A stretch of DNA of 64,000 nt. It comes from Flavobacterium sp. W4I14. Lineage in GTDB: Bacteria; Bacteroidota; Bacteroidia; Sphingobacteriales; Sphingobacteriaceae. Location: contig JAUSZU010000001.1 of the NCBI GenBank assembly GCA_030817875.1, forward strand, positions 3,906,001 to 3,970,000. Reading direction: 5' to 3'. The notes below the pieces were generated by a model. That model ran no database searches. It had not been told where the DNA came from and worked only from the letters and a program-made list of their open reading frames with translations. A program made the position numbers and the translations under genes. Position 1 is the stretch's first letter. Every line of letters starts with the position of its first letter. Shown one piece after another: positions 25,484 through 32,927 of this stretch.

Positions 25484-27868
25484 ATGAAAAAGTTAACCCT
25501 AATCCTTCTTTTCTGCTTCCCTTTGATCACTTTAGCGCAATTACGTAAAGGTTTGGTAACCGATAAAACCGGTGAACCGATTGACGGGGCAACCATTGGC
25601 TTGCGCCGTGGAGATTCGACCCTAGCCATCCAGATTTCAAAAAACGGGTTATTCAGTTTCCAGCAGCCTTTTAAAGGCAGTTACATTTTAAAGGTTAATG
25701 CTGTTGGATATCAAAATACGGTTCAGGCATTGAATCTTCCGATGGATTCGGTTGTGATCGTGATGATCGGTGACGATAGAACCCTGGAGCAGGTAACGGT
25801 ATCCGCTTCAAAACCACTTATCGTGAGAAAAATCGACAGGGTGATATTTAATGTCGAAAATAGCATTGTAGCAAGTGGTGCAACGGTTTGGGATGCATTG
25901 GGCAAAGCACCGGGCGTACAGACGCGTTTTGACGGTGGGGTAACGGCGAACAACAAAGGTGTGGTGATTTACATGGATGATAAGCCCATCAGGTTATCGG
26001 GCGAAGATCTGGCTGCATATCTCCGGAGCCTTCCTTCGGATAATATTGCCAAAATAGAAATCATCGCCAATCCAACGGCCAGGTATGATGCCCAGGGCGG
26101 TGCAGTAATCAATATTATTTCTAAAAAACCAAAAGGCGATGGCTTTAACGTGGTGCTTTCCGGCGGTCATACCCAATCAACCTATAGCAGCTATAACCCT
26201 AGTATGGTGTTCAATTATCGGAAAGACAAATTGAATGTATATGGCAGTTATGGCTACAGCAGACGTAAAAAAGACCATACGGAAAGTGAATATGTTATTT
26301 TCGACTCGCCTGAAAATTATTCGGATTGGCGGAATGATAAATCGGGAATACGTTCGGGAAACGCCAATAGTTACAAAATCGGCACAGACTATAACCTGAC
26401 CGACAAACAGGTAATCGGTATTTTGGTAAATGGCTACAATGGTTCAAACAGCAGACCGAATAGCACATTAACTACCATTGTTAACAACCACTCGGCACTA
26501 CCAGATTCAATTCTTCATACCCAAAACGTTTCTAATGGAAAAGCCTATCAATATAGTTTCAATCTCAACTACAAAATTAAATTAGATACCAATGGCCGGA
26601 ATATTAATGTGGATTTAGATTATGTTCCTTACCAGAACAAAAACAGCCAGCAGGTAGATACTTATGGCACATTGGCCAACGGCAATCTGCTTCCCGACAA
26701 TTACCACATCTTTACCCCGTCTGACCAGAATATCGATATCTATTCGGGAAAACTGGATTATTCGGATAAGTTGTGGAAGAAATGGACGTTTGAATCGGGT
26801 GTAAAATATAGCAGTATCCGCACACGCAACAGTTTTGATTTTTATAATAATCCGGCAACCGGCCCTGAATTGGTACCTAATCGTAGCGACCGCTTTGAAT
26901 ATGCAGAAAACATATCGGCTATTTATGCCAGTATTAGCGGAGATGCCGGCAACTGGAGCTTTGAGGGCGGTCTACGGGGTGAATATACCCGAACAAATGG
27001 CAAATCGCTGGTATTAAACACCAACAACCAGAACAACTATTTTAAGCTTTTCCCAACGCTTTTTGTAGCGTATAAAATGAATAAGGACAACGAAATAAAA
27101 CTCGTTTATAATTCGAGGATCAACAGGCCAGAATACTGGAGGTTAAACCCTTTTAAATCTTATACCAGTCCTTACACTTACCTGGAAGGAAACCCTGCTC
27201 TGCAACCCGCTTTTATTTACAATGGCGAACTGGGTTATACCTATAAACAGCAATATAACATTTCATTTTACATACGACGGGTGGTTGATTATTTTAGTAA
27301 TATCTCGGTACAGGACAACACCTCAAAACTCTTTTATGATACCCAAAGAAATCTAGATTTGAGTCAGGAAATGGGTTTCTCGGCTTCCTTTCCCATTAAG
27401 CCAGCTACCTGGTGGGAAATCAATAATTATGCACAGGGCTCCTACCGCCAGGAAAAGTCGGGATATTTACAGGCCCGTTATGATTATCATGTTTGGGGTA
27501 TTTATCTAAGCACCAATCATGCTTTTACATTGAACAAAACGCAGGGGTTGAAAGCGGAAATCAGCGCATGGTACTCTTCTCCTACCATACAGGGCATTTA
27601 TAAACTTGCACAGCTTTATGATGTGAGCGCAGGTGTGAGCAAGAGTTTGTTTAAAGGCAAAGGCACTTTAAGGTTAGCTGTAAACGATATGTTTTATGGA
27701 AATGCCTACCGCATTGATGTTGATTACGAAAATCAACATAATGGTTTTTATGAGAAAAACGATACACGTAGTGCTACTTTAAGCTTCTCGTACCGGTTGG
27801 GCGGTAATCCAGCAGCGGCCAGAAAAAGAACTTCAGCCAGTGAGGAGGAAAAGAAACGCACACAGTAA
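25484..27868 (+). CDS. outer-membrane beta-barrel protein with CarboxypepD_reg domain
   Basis: A 794-residue protein: signal peptide (MKKLTLILLFCFPLITLAQ), a carboxypeptidase-regulatory-like beta-sandwich (about 22-95), a plug-like region (GATVWDALGKAPGVQTRFDGGV to GGAVINIISKK, about 130-220) and a long barrel of the Bacteroidota outer_membrane_beta_barrel type. It lacks the SusC hallmark and has no SusD partner. TonB-dependent uptake is likely but a TonB box is not obvious. The C-terminus is basic and charged (RKRTSASEEEKKRTQ) instead of ending in an aromatic residue, with the final strand just before it. It is divergent from the RprX/RprY-like pair and likely under its control. Confidence 0.88.
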   Translation: MKKLTLILLFCFPLITLAQLRKGLVTDKTGEPIDGATIGLRRGDSTLAIQISKNGLFSFQQPFKGSYILKVNAVGYQNTVQALNLPMDSVVIVMIGDDRTLEQVTVSASKPLIVRKIDRVIFNVENSIVASGATVWDALGKAPGVQTRFDGGVTANNKGVVIYMDDKPIRLSGEDLAAYLRSLPSDNIAKIEIIANPTARYDAQGGAVINIISKKPKGDGFNVVLSGGHTQSTYSSYNPSMVFNYRKDKLNVYGSYGYSRRKKDHTESEYVIFDSPENYSDWRNDKSGIRSGNANSYKIGTDYNLTDKQVIGILVNGYNGSNSRPNSTLTTIVNNHSALPDSILHTQNVSNGKAYQYSFNLNYKIKLDTNGRNINVDLDYVPYQNKNSQQVDTYGTLANGNLLPDNYHIFTPSDQNIDIYSGKLDYSDKLWKKWTFESGVKYSSIRTRNSFDFYNNPATGPELVPNRSDRFEYAENISAIYASISGDAGNWSFEGGLRGEYTRTNGKSLVLNTNNQNNYFKLFPTLFVAYKMNKDNEIKLVYNSRINRPEYWRLNPFKSYTSPYTYLEGNPALQPAFIYNGELGYTYKQQYNISFYIRRVVDYFSNISVQDNTSKLFYDTQRNLDLSQEMGFSASFPIKPATWWEINNYAQGSYRQEKSGYLQARYDYHVWGIYLSTNHAFTLNKTQGLKAEISAWYSSPTIQGIYKLAQLYDVSAGVSKSLFKGKGTLRLAVNDMFYGNAYRIDVDYENQHNGFYEKNDTRSATLSFSYRLGGNPAAARKRTSASEEEKKRTQ

Positions 27869-27870
27869 AT

Positions 27871-27942
27871 TTTAACCACAGATACACACAGATAAAACAC
27901 GGATTTTCATATCTGTGTGCATCCTTTCTATCTGTGGTTAAA
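27871..27942. terminator. long palindrome, likely terminator and dispersed repeat
   Basis: Outer arms TTTAACCACAGATA (27871-27884) and TATCTGTGGTTAAA (27929-27942) are perfect over 14 bases; inner arms ACACAGAT (27886-27893) and ATCTGTGT (27911-27918) are also perfect. It starts two bases after the barrel-gene stop. The CACAGAT type sequence is a common intergenic repeat; it can act as a terminator here. The rest of the gap to 28138 shows nothing else. Confidence 0.55.
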
Positions 27943-28138
27943 TTATTTTTGCTGCTTGGGTCATAGCGTGACACTACAGCCAGAATGGCGTGTTTATTTA
28001 GTAAAAAAGATGAAATAATTTGTGATTTGGAAAACTGTTTGTTACCTTGTATGTTAACAGGTTAAGAGATGAAATTAAGGATTTGTCCAAGGTGGACATA
28101 TTTTTTTGTTTAACAACAAGTTATCTGAAAAATATCTT

Positions 28139-28146
28139 TACTTTTG
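28139..28146 (+). promoter_or_regulatory. candidate -7 element TACTTTTG
   Basis: Full match to TAnnTTTG, 21 bases before the start of the 73-residue gene. No well-spaced -33 TTG/TTTG was found, so confidence is limited. Confidence 0.4.
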
Positions 28147-28167
28147 CAACCCTTTTATTTATATATC

Positions 28168-28389
28168 ATGAGCAAGGATAGTATCTTAAACAATCTTTTT
28201 AGAGCGGCCTCAAATATGCTTACTCAATTCAGTACAGAGGAACCGCTGATCAGTGAGGAGACTAAAGCAATCCTCAATGATTCGGAGGGTAAAGTCGAGC
28301 TTTATGACAAAATCATGAGCAACCCTAAGCATGGCGAGGTCACCCTTAATTTGAAAGGTCAGGACATTAAGTTTTTCGTAGAGGCTTAA
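28168..28389 (+). CDS. small cytoplasmic protein of unknown function
   Basis: A 73-residue protein starting MSKDSILNNLFRAAS. The composition is mixed and polar with no signal, membrane segment or recognisable motif. Amphipathic helices in the first half and a short beta-like end (GEVTLNLKGQDIKFFVEA) suggest a compact fold. It has a good -7 element upstream and is followed after 13 bases by the membrane-protein gene, so the two probably form an operon and may work together. Confidence 0.65.
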   Translation: MSKDSILNNLFRAASNMLTQFSTEEPLISEETKAILNDSEGKVELYDKIMSNPKHGEVTLNLKGQDIKFFVEA

Positions 28390-28402
28390 ACATAAAGTTT
28401 CT

Positions 28403-29560
28403 TTGGAACAGGTTGCGCTCAATACCGTGATCGCTGTGATGATGGCGATTTTTCCGGGTTTCCTTTTTAGAAAATTTTATTATCGTGGTGAGTTCACCAA
28501 GCAGTTTAATCAATCCAATGAGTTTGATAAGTTGTTGTGGAATGTGTTTTTCAGTGGGGTTTCCATGGGGGTCACTTTTCTCTCTGTTTATGCTTTCCGA
28601 TCGATGTCGGGTCTTGAAGTTCTAGATTCACTTAGTTATGATACCGTACGACAGATTGCAACGCCAATTGCCGACAATAAGATTCCGGAGAAGGATCTGA
28701 TGTACAAAACCTATCAGGATTTACTATTGATCATTGCGCTTATTTACGCTATTTCCTGTTTCTTTGGTTTTATGTTGCATTGGCTGGTTAGAGGGCTCAG
28801 ACTAGACGTACATTTCCAGCTGTTTCGATTTAAAAATTATTGGTATTACTATATTCATGGTGGTAAAATCCTTTATAGCAGTCCAGGCAACAAAAAGCCT
28901 GCTTTTACGATGGTAGATGTGTTATGTGAGATTGCAGGTGAAACTAAGATGTATTCTGGCATCCTCTCGCAGTATACAATTAATAAGGAAGATAATAACC
29001 TGGAAAACCTATTTCTGACCAATGCACGTGCGCTAAAACAGGTGAAAGATACTGCAGGCAATACAGTGGAGGTGAAGTCAAGAGAAATTCCTGGAGCAGC
29101 TTTTTGTATTCCGTATAAAACGGTAGCAAACATGAATTTAGTGTACGTTTATCGTGATGATCGTGGTCGGAACCTGAATAAACTTTCTTTGATTGCGATT
29201 AATATAGCTTTCTTTCTATTTTTCACATTAGTAGTCGCTTCGTTCTGGTTTGATTTAAGCTCTTACGGTATTGTAGGATTCTGGGAAAAATTTTTCTACG
29301 GCATTTTCGCATTTATGGGCTTAGCCAACTTTCGCCTATTATTTTTGAAAAGGGCTTGGCAAAGCCTTGAGTGGATAACAGCCTCTTCATTAATTATTTC
29401 CAGTTCGTTATGGATCCTCTACCTGATGGGAGTTGTCAATGTTTGGGTTTCAATCGGCTCTTTTATTGCCGCTATTGTAGTGATTTCTACAATTCCTTCT
29501 TCATCACCACCCCAGGACTCTAATTCTGATGCCCAGCAATCATCACAGGATAACGACTAA
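28403..29560 (+). CDS. multi-pass membrane protein of unknown function, TTG start
   Basis: A 385-residue membrane protein. The first segment (TVIAVMMAIFPGFLFRKFYYRGEF, about 8-20) has the early PGF motif found in some uncharacterised families such as DUF6338, though I cannot confirm membership. Further membrane segments lie near 45-63, 107-128, 255-277, 287-303 and 325-360. A soluble loop lies between about 135 and 250. The TTG at 28403 is used because it keeps the first membrane segment intact; the first ATG (28439) would cut into it. It lies 13 bases after the 73-residue gene. The acidic Ser/Gln tail (SSSPPQDSNSDAQQSSQDND) is probably disordered. Confidence 0.7.
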   Translation: MEQVALNTVIAVMMAIFPGFLFRKFYYRGEFTKQFNQSNEFDKLLWNVFFSGVSMGVTFLSVYAFRSMSGLEVLDSLSYDTVRQIATPIADNKIPEKDLMYKTYQDLLLIIALIYAISCFFGFMLHWLVRGLRLDVHFQLFRFKNYWYYYIHGGKILYSSPGNKKPAFTMVDVLCEIAGETKMYSGILSQYTINKEDNNLENLFLTNARALKQVKDTAGNTVEVKSREIPGAAFCIPYKTVANMNLVYVYRDDRGRNLNKLSLIAINIAFFLFFTLVVASFWFDLSSYGIVGFWEKFFYGIFAFMGLANFRLLFLKRAWQSLEWITASSLIISSSLWILYLMGVVNVWVSIGSFIAAIVVISTIPSSSPPQDSNSDAQQSSQDND

Positions 29561-29855
29561 TGATTTCAGATTCCCTGTTTTAGATTTATTCCCGAAAAAA
29601 ACCTCTGATCTATGCTATTGGCTTCATTTCACAAAACAGTCTTCTGTTTATTTTGCACTGTTTTTCTTCAGTAACCTCAGTCTTTATTTGCCGTTCAAGG
29701 TTTAAAGCCTTGCATTAGTTACGTACAGGTGTACAGAGAGGCTAAAATCGGCCGTCAAATACTATTTATTTACAAAATTTACATTTTTATTTACAATCCA
29801 AATCACTCCATCCGAAAAATATCAAACTAGATTCGCTTAATCAATTTGAAAGGAT

Positions 29856-30404
29856 ATGAAACATATGAAAAAAACCATCTATGTGCTGATCTTACCACTG
29901 GTTGTGGTAAGCGGATTAGTATTTGCCAATCGTGAAATTAAGCCATCCCCAAAGCCCTTGTCTATAGCTGAAAGGAAAGCTCGCATAGTGGATGACAGGA
30001 AAAAATGGGAGGCCTCTCCTGACGGGATCAGGTACAAAGAATGGGAACTTTCTCCTGAAGGTAAAAAAGTGCATGCCAGTCATGATAAAATAAGGAAGTA
30101 CTTAAAGGATTTCAGCAATATGGATGCCGTGGTCACCTCAGTTACTTTTCAGCGTGCAAATGCGAAATCATCAGGACCAAAATGGCTTATCGTCAGGATT
30201 AATGGCGAAGCATACATGATGCAATTCACGCTTAAGGAATTTCAGCAGTTAAATGGGCTGAAAGTTAACGACAAAATAATGGTAAAAAGCCACAGCGCCG
30301 GCTATTCGCCCAATCATCCCTATTTGATTGTATCAGGCGATTATATTGAGCAAAATAATAAGGTACTTTTTAAACGTGACTTTAGCAAAAATAACGGTTG
30401 CTGA
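29856..30404 (+). CDS. secreted protein of unknown function
   Basis: A 182-residue protein with a signal peptide (MKHMKKTIYVLILPLVVVSGLVFA). Then comes a charged helical segment with the repeated phrases WEASPDGIRYKEW and WELSPEGKKVH (about 50-75), reminiscent of a tandem motif, and a beta-rich C-terminal part (KWLIVRINGEAYMMQFT, NDKIMVKSHSAGYSP) that could bind a ligand. No family recognised. Met4 is an alternative start. It stands alone: 295 bases of gap with no recognisable feature precede it (29561-29855), and a good terminator follows. Confidence 0.7.
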   Translation: MKHMKKTIYVLILPLVVVSGLVFANREIKPSPKPLSIAERKARIVDDRKKWEASPDGIRYKEWELSPEGKKVHASHDKIRKYLKDFSNMDAVVTSVTFQRANAKSSGPKWLIVRINGEAYMMQFTLKEFQQLNGLKVNDKIMVKSHSAGYSPNHPYLIVSGDYIEQNNKVLFKRDFSKNNGC

Positions 30405-30441
30405 TAAAAAGTTCGACATTTCGCACATTCCAGCTAAGATT

Positions 30442-30469
30442 AAAAGCGCATCGAAAGATGGGCTTTTTT
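30442..30469 (+). terminator. rho-independent-type terminator
   Basis: AAAAGC-g-CATC-GAAA-GATG-g-GCTTTTTT forms a stem with a GAAA tetraloop and a T run, 38 bases after the secreted-protein stop. Its core is nearly the same as that of the hairpin at 44371-44408. Confidence 0.75.
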
Positions 30470-30576
30470 GTTTATCAGTAGAAGTGTTGTGCCTTAAATC
30501 CTTTATCGGTTCTCCTCAAATCGTTAGATAAGAGATCCCCGTAAATCTCAAGTAATGCTGTATGCCGCCTCTTGAA

Positions 30577-32191
30577 TTAAACTGCTTTTACCGACATGAT
30601 AATCCGGTCGAATTCATCACCTGAGACATTAGCTTTGGCCTTTATCCTCATCTTGTAAACGTATATCGTATTTACAGAATATTCTAAAATAGTTGCAATA
30701 GCTTCATTATCGCTTATCCCAAGCCTGATCAATGCAAATATCCGAAGGCCTGTATTTAGCAGTTCAGGCGCTTTGGGCCATACCTGGTCTTCCTCATTAA
30801 GCAGCGAGTTAAATACCGTTATGAAATTTGGGAAGATGCTCACGAAAACCCTGTCGAAGGTATTGAAAAGTATCTCGCGTTCTCTTTTGATATTGATATC
30901 CTTCAGGTCGGGCAATATCTCGCCAAAGCGTTTTGCAAGAATTTTGCGCTCCACGTTTTTTTTCAACCGGTCCAGTTTTAATTATATATCCTGAAATTAC
31001 ATCAAAAAAGTAGCCTATATATTTTTCGTTCACCGTAGCAAATTCCCTCAGTTTATCGTTGATTTCTAAAAGCTGAACGTTAACCTCATTCAGTTCCTTG
31101 TTTTTTTCCTTTATAATCTGATCCTGAACCTTAAGTTTCCGTAGTTGGATGAAAATCATGAAAGAAACAAGTAATATCACTACAGTTATAAGGGAGATCG
31201 ACAGGAAATACGTCAGAAATTTATTTTTCTCCCGTTGGGTGGCCATGTTTACCTGTGCGGCAATGTCGGGTAATATAGACTCGATTTTAAGCTTACGCAA
31301 ACGGTTACCATAGAAACCAGCATCATCTCTCGACTGCTGGATAAAAAGATAAGCATTGTCTAGATCGCCATGCCTGAAGAGATGCTCGGCCAAGAGCAAT
31401 GTGGCAAGCGTTTCTTTTGTTGATGACCGGATATCGCTGATAGCAGATTCGGCAAGCAACCAAATTCTTTGTTCGTTTTGATCATCTCGTTGATAAAAAG
31501 CGGCCAAGCCGGTCAAAAGTCTTGCCCGGTCATGATCTGAGAGCTTATAATGCTTTAACAGCTCAAGGAAATATTTTGGTGGATGATTTGTTTCACCGGC
31601 CACTACCTGCCGGTTACCGCGTATAAAAAGCAATTCGACAGACTTTGGAGTACACAGCGCAGCAGCAGAATCCAAATAGCTTACTGCTTTTTTATTATAG
31701 GCATCGGTAAAATTCTTGTCGTTATTATATATAGCAAGATTGGAATAGGCACCAGACTTTAACCCATAATAATCAAATTTATATTTCCTGTTAAGCACAG
31801 ACGCCTTGATTTCACCCAGATAGTCAAAAGTTTCTTTGAACATGCCTGCATGTAATAAAAGGGAAGCCAGTTTCACCTTACTTTCATTTTCCTTTACCGC
31901 GTCGCGGAGTTCTAAACTGAGATCGAGCATTTTCTTCCCATAGAAATAAGCAGAATCGAACTTGTAATATTCATATTCATCAAACAGTTTTAGGTAGGTA
32001 CCAAACGCATTGCCCTGCATGCGCGTAAGATCTGCCCTGAGCCCCCGAATCCTTAAAAGTTTACGATTATCGTATTCTTTTTTTTTCGATATTTCCATTT
32101 TTAATTTCTCCAGCACACTATCCTTCTTTGCCGAAGAATATACGTTAAGGCTGAGCATAAGTAAGAATAGGTTGGTTGTTAAAAATTTCAT
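30577..32191 (-). pseudogene. DUF6377-type membrane-tethered transcription regulator, frameshifted
   Basis: The first frame (30809-32191) encodes a signal-like N-terminus, a helical TPR-like sensor region (about 40-320), one membrane segment (326-347), a coiled coil (352-385) and EKYIGYFFDVISGYI, then drifts into unrelated sequence. The second frame (from 30577) takes over with LDRLKKNVERKILAKRFGE and ends in a LuxR-like helix-turn-helix (EYSVNTIYVYKMRIKAKA). Removing one A from the AAAA run (T run at 30976-30979 on the plus strand) joins them as GYIIKLDRLKKN, about 535 residues. DUF6377 proteins often sit beside SusC/SusD genes, as here, and probably control them. Either the gene is disrupted between sensor and DNA-binding domains, or there is a sequencing error. 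Confidence 0.82.
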
Positions 32192-32927
32192 TTTTTGCTT
32201 GGAAGGATTTATTCAAAATTATAACATTTTATATCCTCAGGGCAAAAAAATCAAATATCGGTTTCTCTCTTCCACTTTGTTTGCCAGGTGCTGCTCCATG
32301 CAGTTTAAACCAAGCCTACCGAAAAGAGCTGGCCAGGCCCAATACATGTTATCTTTAGATACCAAAAAAGGAATACTTGATCAGATTTGGCCAGATCAGC
32401 GCCTCGACCCTTTAAAAACCCAACCTGCTAGGTCCGATACGCTTTCAAAATGAGCGTTTTCGATGGATTTAAGCTGATATAATTTATATTTTATTTAAAT
32501 AAAATAATCACAAAATACTATAATTCAGTATTTTAAAAATTAAAAATCGGATTTTTTCTTATACATTTTCAAGCAGACATCCTCGGCGCGTACATCCATG
32601 AATGGCATTTGATAATTTAGACGTTTCGATTCTGGTTCCGGATAATCCTGTCTCAGATCAGAACAATCATTGACCAAATTAAACATATTCTCTCCGGCCA
32701 GAGGAACCTTCGAAAGCTTGATTGGGTAAATCCTTTTAGTTGTTCGGCTGCAAACTGTACGTAAGGGAATGGACCATCTATTATGAGCAAAAATAAACCA
32801 CCTTAAGATTTATCAGGTTACCACTTGCCGGATCTTACAAACCCCATTCATGGATGTATCCGCTTTTATAAGTCTGCATTTAGGCTTAAAAAAAACAAAC
32901 TAACAATAACCTATTTAACATTTGATT
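32192..32927. other. divergent intergenic region before the SusC gene
   Basis: About 735 bases with no credible gene. It must hold the promoters of the DUF6377 gene (leftward) and susC (rightward). The most obvious structure is a pair of AT-rich inverted repeats (32487-32534, separate entry). No full TAnnTTTG with a well-placed -33 was found near either start. The 5' untranslated region of susC could be long. Confidence 0.6.
32487..32534. repeat. two adjacent AT-rich inverted repeats
   Basis: TATTTTATTTAAATAAAATA (32487-32506) is a perfect 20-bp palindrome with no loop. Five bases on, AAAATACT (32512-32519) and AGTATTTT (32527-32534) are perfect 8-bp arms around 7 bases. They lie midway in the divergent region and could be a protein-binding site or simply AT-rich sequence. 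Confidence 0.45.
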
